NCBI RefSeq assembly: GCF_011045815.1
Contig: NZ_CP047346.1
Coordinates: 57,295 to 121,294, forward strand
Direction: 5' to 3'
Length of the DNA: 64,000 bases
From: Proteus vulgaris
Lineage (GTDB): Bacteria; Pseudomonadota; Gammaproteobacteria; Enterobacterales; Enterobacteriaceae
The translations under genes and the position numbers were made by a program. Positions 1 through 7,745 of this stretch are shown piece after piece; the stretch's first letter is position 1, and the number at the start of each line of letters is the position of its first letter. The notes below the pieces were generated by a model. The model saw nothing but the letters and a program-made list of their open reading frames with translations, did no database searches and was not told where the DNA came from.

Positions 1-203
1 GAAAATATAATATTTTGCTTATGGATGAACCAGGAAACTATCTTGACCTAAAAAGTATTGCCGCATTAGAAACAATGATGAAGTCCTATGCAGGAACTAT
101 TATCTTCGTATCTCATGACAAGCAATTGGTCGATAATATTGCTGACATTATCTACGAGATCAAAGACCACAAAATCATCAAGACTTTTGAGAGAGATTGT
201 TAA
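1..203 (+). CDS. msr(E): Msr(E) ABC-F ribosomal protection protein, C-terminal end (partial)
   Basis: The window opens inside this gene, in the frame beginning at base 3. The remaining ~66 residues carry the end of an ABC ATPase domain: a Walker B motif with catalytic Glu (LLMDEP), a D-loop (NYLDL) and the switch His (FVSHD). ABC-F proteins displace macrolides and streptogramin B from the ribosome. The assignment to Msr(E) rests on these motifs and on the mph(E) gene starting 55 bp after the stop, the usual msr(E)-mph(E) pair. The N-terminal ATPase lies outside the window, so integrity cannot be judged. Confidence 0.85.
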   Translation, partial: KYNILLMDEPGNYLDLKSIAALETMMKSYAGTIIFVSHDKQLVDNIADIIYEIKDHKIIKTFERDC

Positions 204-258
204 TGATAGCCAATCTAATCCGAACATTAATTATTGAACTCTTTAAAGGAAATTAAAA

Positions 259-1143
259 ATGACAATTCAAGATATTCAATCACTTGCTGAAGCACACGGC
301 TTGTTGCTTACGGACAAAATGAATTTCAATGAAATGGGCATTGATTTTAAGGTCGTTTTTGCTCTTGATACAAAGGGGCAACAATGGTTGCTGCGTATTC
401 CTCGTCGTGATGGCATGAGGGAACAAATCAAGAAAGAAAAACGCATTTTAGAATTGGTAAAAAAACATCTTTCTGTAGAGGTTCCTGATTGGAGAATTTC
501 ATCTACAGAATTAGTGGCTTATCCCATACTTAAAGATAATCCTGTTTTAAATTTGGATGCTGAAACCTATGAAATAATTTGGAATATGGACAAAGATAGC
601 CCGAAATACATAACATCTTTGGCAAAAACCTTATTTGAAATCCATAGTATTCCTGAAAAAGAAGTTCGGGAAAATGATTTGAAAATTATGAAACCTTCAG
701 ATTTAAGACCTGAAATAGCAAACAATTTGCAGTTAGTAAAATCTGAAATTGGTATAAGTGAGCAATTGGAAACCCGCTACAGAAAATGGTTGGATAATGA
801 TGTTCTATGGGCAGATTTCACCCAATTTATACATGGCGATTTATATGCTGGGCATGTACTAGCTTCAAAGGATGGAGCTGTTTCAGGCGTTATTGATTGG
901 TCAACAGCCCATATAGATGACCCAGCGATTGATTTTGCTGGGCATGTAACTTTGTTTGGAGAAGAAAGCCTCAAAACTCTAATCATCGAGTATGAAAAAC
1001 TAGGGGGTAAAGTTTGGAATAAACTATATGAACAGACTTTAGAAAGAGCAGCGGCCTCTCCTTTGATGTATGGTTTATTTGCCTTAGAAACTCAAAATGA
1101 AAGCCTTATCGTTGGAGCAAAAGCTCAGTTGGGAGTTATATAA
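259..1143 (+). CDS. mph(E): Mph(E) macrolide 2'-phosphotransferase
   Basis: This 294-residue protein inactivates macrolides by GTP-dependent phosphorylation of the desosamine 2'-OH. It has the aminoglycoside-phosphotransferase fold signatures: a catalytic loop HGDLYAGHV near residue 192 and a metal-binding segment VIDWSTAHIDDPAIDF near residue 212. Full length matches the Mph(E) family and the N-terminus MTIQDIQSLAEAHG is recognisable. AAAGGAAA lies just upstream of the ATG. It follows msr(E) in the same direction, so both are probably cotranscribed. A pdif site 112 bp downstream points to spread as an Acinetobacter plasmid dif module. Confidence 0.95.
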   Translation: MTIQDIQSLAEAHGLLLTDKMNFNEMGIDFKVVFALDTKGQQWLLRIPRRDGMREQIKKEKRILELVKKHLSVEVPDWRISSTELVAYPILKDNPVLNLDAETYEIIWNMDKDSPKYITSLAKTLFEIHSIPEKEVRENDLKIMKPSDLRPEIANNLQLVKSEIGISEQLETRYRKWLDNDVLWADFTQFIHGDLYAGHVLASKDGAVSGVIDWSTAHIDDPAIDFAGHVTLFGEESLKTLIIEYEKLGGKVWNKLYEQTLERAAASPLMYGLFALETQNESLIVGAKAQLGVI

Positions 1144-1221
1144 TTTAAAAATATGATTGCTGAGAACTGCCTTGTTTTGAAACTTGGTTGGCTTTAATTA
1201 GTTTTTAGTATTCTTTATAGA

Positions 1222-1245
1222 AAATGCCTCGATCAAGGGGCATTT
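1222..1245 (+). terminator. Hairpin after mph(E)
   Basis: AAATGCC at 1222-1228 pairs with GGCATTT at 1239-1245 across a 10-nt loop. It lies 78 bp after the mph(E) stop. The T-run is short, so this is a probable rather than certain intrinsic terminator. Confidence 0.5.
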
Positions 1246-1254
1246 CTAACAATC

Positions 1255-1282
1255 ATTTAACATAAAATTTCTTATGTGAAGT
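1255..1282. other. pdif (XerC/XerD) recombination site
   Basis: ATTTAACATAA, a 6-bp spacer, then TTATGTGAAGT form the 11-6-11 layout of XerD/XerC half-sites found in Acinetobacter plasmids. Such sites bound mobile dif modules, including msr(E)-mph(E) modules. The partner site on the far side of msr(E) would lie outside the window. Confidence 0.75.
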
Positions 1283-1451
1283 AACCTGAATGCAGCGGTG
1301 CCCCATTGGGGGCGCGTTGAGATAAGCCTCTTTTAGATAACTTTAGCAACTCGATAGACAGTTGCAACGTAAGCGCCCTTAAATCAGCATCTTTTAACCC
1401 AGCCTATACAGCTTCACACTAATACCTGTCTTTTTGAAAGGGGTATTGGTG

Positions 1452-1760
1452 ATGACTTTACAGGAACGCCAGCAGTTCTGGCAGCAACACATTGGTGCCT
1501 GGCAAGCATCTGATTCATCCGGTGCGGCTTTTTGCAAGCAGCATGATTTGAATTACGCGCAGTTTAATTATTGGCGTAAAAAGCTCCAGGTAAATGAGGT
1601 TGTTGAAAAACCTGCAGGCTTTGCTCAAGTGACACAGTTAGCTGCTTCGCACAACCGCCTTCATGATGAGCTGGGCGTTCATTTACCCAGTGGCATAAGC
1701 TTTTCAGGGGTCAATGCAGGCAATTTGGATCTCGTCTTGGCACTGCTGAGGCAGCTGTAG
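1452..1760 (+). CDS. tnpA: IS66-family accessory protein TnpA
   Basis: This small protein of about 102 residues belongs to the IS66 OrfA/TnpS group. Its N-terminal half (QFWQQHIGAWQASD...FCKQHDLNYAQFNYWRKKL) resembles a helix-turn-helix DNA-binding module. I chose ATG 1452 because AAAGGGG lies at a suitable distance upstream; a TTG at 1434 is also in frame. Its last base overlaps the tnpB start, so translation of the two is probably coupled. Confidence 0.8.
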   Translation: MTLQERQQFWQQHIGAWQASDSSGAAFCKQHDLNYAQFNYWRKKLQVNEVVEKPAGFAQVTQLAASHNRLHDELGVHLPSGISFSGVNAGNLDLVLALLRQL

Positions 1761-2128
1761 TGAAAGTGCGCTATTTGCGGCCAGCCAAACAGATGCCAGA
1801 AATTTATCTGTACCGTGCGCCGGTGGATTTTAGGAAACAAACCAACGGTTTAGCGTTGCTGGTGGAACAAGAGCTGGGCCACAATCCGTTCAGCGGTGCG
1901 CTGTATGCCTTCACCAATCGCCAGCGCAACAAAATCAAATGCGTGATGTGGGAAGACAACGGTTTCGTCATGTATTACAAAGCGCTGGCCGAAGAGAAAT
2001 TTAAGTGGCCCAAGCCTGCTGACGAGTTGCTGGCCTTAACAGGTGAGCAAATAAACTGGCTGTTAGATGGCTATGATATTAGTCTATTTAAGGGCCATAA
2101 AAAACTACAATACGACAGTCTTGGATAG
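1760..2128 (+). CDS. tnpB: IS66-family accessory protein TnpB
   Basis: This 122-residue protein has the IS66 Orf2 signature: IYLYRAPVDFRKQTNGLALLVEQELGHNPFSGALYAFTNRQRNKIK, followed by WEDNGFVMYYKALAEEKFKWP. The start is GTG overlapping the preceding stop. IS66 transposition needs this protein together with TnpC, although its biochemical role is not firmly known. It ends 68 bp before tnpC. Confidence 0.85.
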   Translation: MKVRYLRPAKQMPEIYLYRAPVDFRKQTNGLALLVEQELGHNPFSGALYAFTNRQRNKIKCVMWEDNGFVMYYKALAEEKFKWPKPADELLALTGEQINWLLDGYDISLFKGHKKLQYDSLG

Positions 2129-2196
2129 CTTGATTTTATTGGGTTTTATCTGCTTTTACGGCTGTCTTTCAGAGTCGTTTTTGCTATAATTTGGGT

Positions 2197-3816
2197 ATGA
2201 AGAAACAGCCTAAACTCCCCATTAAAACATCTGATTTAAGCAGTCTAAGTGCTGCTGAATTACGTTTGATGGTGGCTCAATTTCAAGCGGTTGTAGAAGA
2301 ACAAAATGCCAGTTTGTTAGAGCATAAAAGCGAGCTCAAAGCAGCCCATCGTCGTATCGAACTACTGGAAGAAATGAACCGCCTGCTGAAAACGCAGAAG
2401 TTCAGTGCCAGCAGCGAAAAATCCAAGTTCCAGTTAAACCTCTTTGATGAAACTGAGCTTGAGGCTCAGCTTGATGAGCTGTTCGATACCTTGCCTGAAG
2501 CGTCTGATGAAAACGCAGAGCTGACTCAAGCACGTAAAGCTCGCCAAACACGTCAGCGTGGTTTCTCTGCAAATCTAGTACGTGAGCGCATCGAGCACAC
2601 GCTAACTGAGTTAGAAAAAACCGGTGCCGACACAACCTTCTTCACCAAAGTAAAAGAAGAGCTACATTACATTCCGGCACAGCTGAAAGTGTTGGAGCAT
2701 TGGCAAGAAAAAGCCGTTTTCACCTCCAAAGAAAGCATGCCAGAAGAACAGATGATTGCGGCGCAGCGCCCAGTACATCCTTTTGGTAAGTGCTCGGTGA
2801 CCACTTCGCTGATTGCGCACGTAATTGTAGATAAATATCTGTATGGCATGCCGTTGTATCGCCAAGAAGGCAAGTTTAAAAACTTAGGCCACTTGATTCA
2901 GCGCAATAACATGGCGCAATGGTGCATGTGCTTTGCTGATGCAGCTAAACCTCTGCTACAGTTGATGCGCGAGGTGCAAAACAGCGGCAGCTATCTGCAA
3001 GCTGATGAAACCCGTCTGCAAGTGCTGAAAGAAGACGGAGAAACAGCACAGTCAGATAAATGGATGTGGGTGATCCGCGGCGGGCCGCCTAGCCAGCTTA
3101 GCGTACTCTTTGAATACGATCCTTCGCGTGCAGGCAGTGTGGCTGTGCGCCTGCTCGATGATTTTAAGGGTGTGCTGCAAGCCGATGGTTTTTCTGGCTA
3201 TAGCGCAGTCTGCAAAGCCAACTCGATTACGCGCATTGGCTGCTGGGATCATGCTCGGCGTAAGTTTGTTGAAGCCGATAAAAGCGCTGATTCTAAAGCT
3301 AAAGCCAAGCAAGGCACAGTGAGTAAAGCTGATGTAGCGCTGGGCTATATCCGTAAACTCTATCGCGTAGAAAGCAACATCGCGGACAAAACCGACGAAG
3401 AGCGTTTAAAGGCGCGCCAAGAAATCAGCGTGCCGGTACTGAATGAGTTTAAGCTGTGGCTTGAGAAAAACGCTGCAAAAATCATGAAAGGCGGCGCTCT
3501 GAGAAAAGCCATCGACTACACCTTAAATCAATGGGAATACCTGATTGGCTATTGTGAGCGCGGCGACCTGATGATCAGCAATATCATGGCCGAAAACGCC
3601 ATTCGTCCCTTCGCTATTGGCCGTAAAAATTGGCTATTCGCCGACACACGCAAAGGCGCCGAAGCCAGCGCCGCATGTTACTCATTAATCGAAACCGCCA
3701 AAGCCAACAACCTGGATCCGCAAGCCTACATTAAACATATTCTTGACCATGTTGCGACTGCTGACACCCTCGAGAAACTCGAAGCGCTACTGCCCTGGAA
3801 TGTGAAACTGGGTTAG
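2197..3816 (+). CDS. tnpC: IS66-family transposase TnpC
   Basis: This is the DDE transposase of the IS66 element, 539 residues from ATG 2197. An N-terminal coiled-coil leucine-rich region (about 20-70) is followed by a zinc-finger-like/HTH segment and the DDE_Tnp_IS66 core. The core contains LQADETRLQVL, a GFSGY...GCWDHARRKF segment and the C-terminal MAENAIRPFAIGRKNWLF motif holding the catalytic Glu. There is no disruption, so the element is potentially active. Confidence 0.9.
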   Translation: MKKQPKLPIKTSDLSSLSAAELRLMVAQFQAVVEEQNASLLEHKSELKAAHRRIELLEEMNRLLKTQKFSASSEKSKFQLNLFDETELEAQLDELFDTLPEASDENAELTQARKARQTRQRGFSANLVRERIEHTLTELEKTGADTTFFTKVKEELHYIPAQLKVLEHWQEKAVFTSKESMPEEQMIAAQRPVHPFGKCSVTTSLIAHVIVDKYLYGMPLYRQEGKFKNLGHLIQRNNMAQWCMCFADAAKPLLQLMREVQNSGSYLQADETRLQVLKEDGETAQSDKWMWVIRGGPPSQLSVLFEYDPSRAGSVAVRLLDDFKGVLQADGFSGYSAVCKANSITRIGCWDHARRKFVEADKSADSKAKAKQGTVSKADVALGYIRKLYRVESNIADKTDEERLKARQEISVPVLNEFKLWLEKNAAKIMKGGALRKAIDYTLNQWEYLIGYCERGDLMISNIMAENAIRPFAIGRKNWLFADTRKGAEASAACYSLIETAKANNLDPQAYIKHILDHVATADTLEKLEALLPWNVKLG

Positions 3817-4116
3817 GCTGAGTAATCGTTTTGCAAGGGTGCTGATTTAAGGGCGCTTACGTTGCAACTCCACAATTCACTGCTTTGGCAATTTCTTCCT
3901 TAGTCATATTGCCAACTACTAGCAATTCTTTTATTCGTTTATGTTTAGCCTCATTTGCCTTCTTGCCTGTTGGTTTGTAACCCGAACGTGCCAGGCCCTG
4001 CTTAATACGTTCTATACGTTTCTCATTGTCTAGGCGGGCCATTGTTGCCAGAAGATCAATCAACATATTGTTGATGAGTTCCAAGATTGAATGAGTAATG
4101 CTGTCACTGGTTTGAA

Positions 4117-4936
4117 GGCACTGTTGCAAATAGTCGGTGGTGATAAACTTATCATCCCCTTTTGCTGATGGAGCTGCACATGAACCCATTCAAAGGCCGG
4201 CATTTTCAGCGTGACATCATTCTGTGGGCCGTACGCTGGTACTGCAAATACGGCATCAGTTACCGTGAGCTGCAGGAGATGCTGGCTGAACGCGGAGTGA
4301 ATGTCGATCACTCCACGATTTACCGCTGGGTTCAGCGTTATGCGCCTGAAATGGAAAAACGGCTGCGCTGGTACTGGCGTAACCCTTCCGATCTTTGCCC
4401 GTGGCACATGGATGAAACCTACGTGAAGGTCAATGGCCGCTGGGCGTATCTGTACCGGGCCGTCGACAGCCGGGGCCGCACTGTCGATTTTTATCTCTCC
4501 TCCCGTCGTAACAGCAAAGCTGCATACCGGTTTCTGGGTAAAATCCTCAACAACGTGAAGAAGTGGCAGATCCCGCGATTCATCAACACGGATAAAGCGC
4601 CCGCCTATGGTCGCGCGCTTGCTCTGCTCAAACGCGAAGGCCGGTGCCCGTCTGACGTTGAACACCGACAGATTAAGTACCGGAACAACGTGATTGAATG
4701 CGATCATGGCAAACTGAAACGGATAATCGGCGCCACGCTGGGATTTAAATCCATGAAGACGGCTTACGCCACCATCAAAGGTATTGAGGTGATGCGTGCA
4801 CTACGCAAAGGCCAGGCCTCAGCATTTTATTATGGTGATCCCCTGGGCGAAATGCGCCTGGTAAGCAGAGTTTTTGAAATGTAAGGCCTTTGAATAAGAC
4901 AAAAGGCTGCCTCATCACTAACTTTGCAACAGTGCC
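4117..4936 (+). mobile_element. IS26: IS26 copy 1
   Basis: The 820-bp element is bounded by 14-bp inverted repeats GGCACTGTTGCAAA and TTTGCAACAGTGCC. It truncates the resolvase gene on the left and tniA on the right. The flanking 8-mers (GGTTTGAA and CGAACAGG) differ, so the junctions arose by rearrangement and not simple insertion. It differs from the other copies near its right end (ATCACTA where they have ATCGCTA). Confidence 0.98.
4180..4884 (+). CDS. tnpA: IS26 transposase Tnp26 (Gly184 form)
   Basis: This 234-residue IS6-family DDE transposase has an N-terminal helix-turn-helix (ISYRELQEMLAERGVNVDHSTIYRW) and a catalytic triad visible as Asp78 (HMDET), Asp138 (NTDKAP) and Glu173 (VIECDH). 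Residue 184 is Gly, the ordinary form, unlike copies 2, 4 and 5. It drives replicative cointegration and conservative targeted reactions between IS26 copies. I chose the MNPFKGRHFQ start as the recognised N-terminus. Confidence 0.97.
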   Translation: MNPFKGRHFQRDIILWAVRWYCKYGISYRELQEMLAERGVNVDHSTIYRWVQRYAPEMEKRLRWYWRNPSDLCPWHMDETYVKVNGRWAYLYRAVDSRGRTVDFYLSSRRNSKAAYRFLGKILNNVKKWQIPRFINTDKAPAYGRALALLKREGRCPSDVEHRQIKYRNNVIECDHGKLKRIIGATLGFKSMKTAYATIKGIEVMRALRKGQASAFYYGDPLGEMRLVSRVFEM

Positions 4937-5165
4937 CGAACAGGTGGATGAGTCGGCGCTGTTCCGCATGATCGGCCAGATGCGTGAGATTGTGACCAGC
5001 GCGCAGAAGGCCACACGCAAGGCGCGGCGTGACGCGGATCGCCGCCAGCACCTCAAGACATCAGCTCGGCCGGACAAGCCCGTTCCGCCGGATACGGATA
5101 TTGCCGACCCGCAGGCAGACAACTTGCCACCCGCCAAACCGTTCGACCAGATTGAGGAGTGGTAG
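4937..5165 (+). pseudogene. tniA: TniA transposase C-terminal fragment
   Basis: About 75 C-terminal residues of the Tn402/Tn5053-type transposase TniA remain (PEQVDESALFRMIGQMREIV ... PFDQIEEW), with the typical Arg/Lys-rich stretch and stop at 5163-5165. IS26 copy 1 removed the catalytic part. TniA would have mobilised the class 1 integron, so this tni module is defective. The tniB start overlaps or nearly abuts the stop, as in intact tni operons. Confidence 0.9.
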
Positions 5166-5167
5166 CC

Positions 5168-6022
5168 GTGGACGAATATCCCATCATCGACCTGTCCCAC
5201 CTGCTGCCGGCGGCCCAGGGCTTGGCCCGTCTTCCGGCGGACGAGCGCATCCAGCGCCTTCGCGCCGACCGCTGGATCGGCTATCCGCGCGCAGTCGAGG
5301 CGCTGAACCGGCTGGAAGCCCTTTATGCGTGGCCAAACAAGCAACGCATGCCCAACCTGCTGCTGGTTGGCCCGACCAACAATGGCAAGTCGATGATCGT
5401 CGAGAAGTTCCGCCGCACCCACCCGGCCAGCTCCGACGCCGACCAGGAGCACATCCCGGTGTTGGTCGTGCAGATGCCGTCCGAGCCGTCCGTGATCCGC
5501 TTCTACGTCGCGCTGCTCGCCGCGATGGGCGCGCCGCTGCGCCCACGCCCACGGTTGCCGGAAATGGAGCAACTGGCTCTGGCACTGCTGCGCAAGGTCG
5601 GCGTGCGCATGCTGGTGATCGACGAGCTGCACAACGTGCTGGCCGGCAACAGCGTCAACCGCCGGGAATTCCTCAACCTGCTGCGCTTCCTCGGCAACGA
5701 ACTGCGCATCCCGTTGGTTGGGGTAGGCACGCGCGACGCCTACCTAGCCATCCGCTCCGATGACCAGTTGGAAAATCGCTTCGAGCCGATGATGCTGCCG
5801 GTATGGGAGGCCAACGACGATTGCTGCTCACTGCTGGCCAGCTTCGCCGCTTCGCTCCCGCTGCGCCGGCCTTCCCCAATTGCCACGCTGGACATGGCTC
5901 GCTACCTGCTCACACGCAGCGAGGGCACCATAGGGGAACTGGCGCACTTGCTGATGGCGGCGGCCATCGTCGCCGTGGAGAGCGGCGAGGAAGCGATCAA
6001 CCATCGCACACTCAGCATGGCC
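5168..6022 (+). pseudogene. tniB: TniB ATP-binding transposition protein, 3'-truncated by IS1326
   Basis: The AAA+ partner of TniA shows a Walker A motif (LLLVGPTNNGKSM, about residues 64-76) and a Walker B motif (MLVIDELHNVLAG). A GTG at 5168 gives the usual N-terminus MDEYPIIDLSHLLPA; another GTG lies at 5159. The reading frame stops at the IS1326 inverted repeat (6023) after HRTLSMA, losing roughly the last 20 residues. This truncation is the tniBdelta1 seen in In2 of Tn21, which supports a Tn21 origin for the block. Confidence 0.92.
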
Positions 6023-6051
6023 TGTTGAGTTGCATCTAAAATTGACCCACT

Positions 6052-7664
6052 GGGGGTGCGGACGATTTCTTGGACGGTTTATACGGACATCAATCCGACC
6101 GCATGACGATACTCGATGGGACTACGCCCGCCAAGCGACACTTTGATGCGGCGCTCGTTGTACCAGTGGATATAGGCATCGATTCGCGTCATGAGGTCTT
6201 TCAGCGTCACGTGCTGCCAATTCCTCGGGTAGATTAGTTCGGTCTTCAATCGTCCGAAAAAGCCCTCGCATGCAGCATTGTCTGGCGAGCAGCCCTTTTT
6301 GGACATCGACCGCGTTAATTGGGCATTTTCAGTGCGGCGGATCCACGCAGGCCAGCGATAATGCGAGCCCCTGTCCGAATGGATAACCGGATGCTCACCG
6401 GGTCGCAGTGTCCGTACCGCGTGATCCAGCATGGTATTGACCAGGTTCGCATCCGGGCTGGTGCCGATATTCCAGGCCACCACCAGCCCATCGAAGCAAT
6501 CGACGATCGGCGAGACGTAGACCTTCCCTGCCGGAATGTGTATTTCCGTCAGATCGGTCAACCATTTCGTATTCGGCGCCGACGCGTGAAAGTCGCGATT
6601 CAGCAGATTCGGGACCGCTGGTGTCGGGTCGCCAGCATACGCCGAGAAGCGCCGGCGGCGCGGTGTTCTCACGACCAGACGCTCTTGCGCCATCAAGCGA
6701 CGCACGACCTTCTCGGACACACGCATGCCACCAAGGCGCAAGGCACTATCAATGCGTCGATAGCCATAGCAGCGGTAGTTGTCCTCGAAGATAGTCCGAA
6801 TGACCTCACGCACCTGCGTGTACTTGTCGGGCCGCGTCTGCCGCAGGCGTTGATAGAAGTATGTGCTGCGCGCCAGCTTCAGGCCGCACAACAGATTGGC
6901 TAATGGAAACGTGACTCTGAGGGCATCAACCACCTTCGTTTTTTCTCGGCTTGTCAGTTCGAGGGGGTTGATGCCCATGTCTTTTTTTATCAATTCACTC
7001 GCCTTCTCCAGAATTGCATTCTCCATGCGAAGCCGCTGGTTCTGGCTCTCCAGTTCGGCCAGTTCCCTGAGTAGTGCCTCATGCCGCTGCTCGAGCGAGG
7101 TGTCACCTTTCTTCTTTGTCATGGGTTTTAGGGGCACTTTGCCAAGTAATCGATGCTGCCAGTTATACAACGTTGGTCGCGATACACCGACAGTGTCGGC
7201 CACATCCTTTGCCAAACCTACGCGCAGGTTCAGTGCAATGACGGCTTGCTGCTTCTCGAGGCGAGAGCGGGCGACTGTGGGAGCGCTGCTGCCGACGACC
7301 GTCCTAGCGAATTCAGGGCGTAAATCACGGATCCAGGCACGCAAGGCCTCGCGGCTTGGGTAGCCCAGGCTTCGGATTGTGTGACTCAGGCAGTAGCCTT
7401 GTTCGATATAGTGATCTACTGCCCGTTGCTTTTGCTCATCGGTGTACTGCCGTTTTATCCGTTGATAGCCTCGGCGAAGATCCTGATTCCGTTCGAATTC
7501 TGCCAACCAGGCCTTCAGCGAGTTCTTGGTGGGGTATCCCAGCTGCCGTAGTGTGGCGCTCATCCGGCGCCCAAGCTTCAGGTACAACCTCACGGCTCGA
7601 AGGCGATCTTCATACGAATACATGAACTACTCCTAAAGTAGTCCAAGATTTTGTCCGCACCCCA
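6052..7664 (-). mobile_element. IS1353: IS1353 (IS3 family)
   Basis: Inverted repeats around GGGGTGCGGAC...CTTGGAC on the left (from about 6052) and the complementary motif on the right (to about 7664) bound a 1613-bp element. The exact terminal base is uncertain because the repeats differ by one base at the tips. It lies inside IS1326, just within that element's left end. Confidence 0.88.
6079..7623 (-). CDS. IS1353 transposase (IS3 family)
   Basis: This continuous 514-residue frame contains two N-terminal helix-turn-helix repeats (residues about 1-110), a leucine-zipper-like segment (LEQRHEALLRELAELESQNQRLRMENAILEKASE) and an rve/DDE integrase core. The catalytic residues appear as WLTDLTEIH, IVDCFDG...VIHSDRGSHY and DNAACEGFFGRLKTE. 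IS3 elements usually split this protein over two overlapping frames; here it reads as one ORF. It appears intact. Confidence 0.88.
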   Translation of the reverse strand: MYSYEDRLRAVRLYLKLGRRMSATLRQLGYPTKNSLKAWLAEFERNQDLRRGYQRIKRQYTDEQKQRAVDHYIEQGYCLSHTIRSLGYPSREALRAWIRDLRPEFARTVVGSSAPTVARSRLEKQQAVIALNLRVGLAKDVADTVGVSRPTLYNWQHRLLGKVPLKPMTKKKGDTSLEQRHEALLRELAELESQNQRLRMENAILEKASELIKKDMGINPLELTSREKTKVVDALRVTFPLANLLCGLKLARSTYFYQRLRQTRPDKYTQVREVIRTIFEDNYRCYGYRRIDSALRLGGMRVSEKVVRRLMAQERLVVRTPRRRRFSAYAGDPTPAVPNLLNRDFHASAPNTKWLTDLTEIHIPAGKVYVSPIVDCFDGLVVAWNIGTSPDANLVNTMLDHAVRTLRPGEHPVIHSDRGSHYRWPAWIRRTENAQLTRSMSKKGCSPDNAACEGFFGRLKTELIYPRNWQHVTLKDLMTRIDAYIHWYNERRIKVSLGGRSPIEYRHAVGLMSV

Positions 7665-7745
7665 ACTTAGGGTAAAGATTTGCGTCGAAATTTGACCCAC
7701 GTATGACACTGTTTCCCGTCTGGATATGGCGGGAGAAATCAAGGA

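Larger units (their letters stand above)
1369..3860 (+). mobile_element. IS66-family insertion sequence (complete)
   Basis: The element is 2492 bp. Its ends are inverted repeats beginning GTAAGCGCCCTTAAATCAGCA on the left and the complementary sequence on the right (3840-3860). It is flanked by an 8-bp direct repeat GTTGCAAC (1361-1368 and 3861-3868), the target-duplication size of the IS66 family. It carries the classic three-gene tnpA-tnpB-tnpC set. The exact duplication shows a simple transposition into the resolvase gene and no later rearrangement across it. I did not identify the ISfinder name. Confidence 0.93.
1333..4116 (-). pseudogene. Serine resolvase/invertase, split by IS66-family element and truncated by IS26
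   Basis: Reading leftward from 4116, the reading frame encodes the C-terminal part of a small serine recombinase: the long E-helix region (LLATMARLDNEKRIERIKQGL) and a C-terminal helix-turn-helix (MTKEEIAKAVNCGVA). At 3861 the frame is broken by the IS66-family insertion. Removing the element and one 8-bp duplication restores the frame through TVYRVAKVI to a stop at 1333-1335. The N-terminus with the catalytic serine is lost at the IS26 boundary (4117). It probably served as resolvase of the Acinetobacter-type module carrying msr(E)-mph(E). It is no longer functional. Confidence 0.8.

Noticed and set aside
4060..4707. Long minus-strand ORF (about 198-215 residues) inside every IS26 copy
   Set aside because: It is the reverse shadow of the transposase gene, recurs in each IS26 and has no ribosome binding site or domain.
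5029..5763. 244-residue Pro/Arg-rich ORF overlapping tniB
   Set aside because: It is an alternate frame in GC-rich DNA. The TniB frame has Walker motifs and explains the region.
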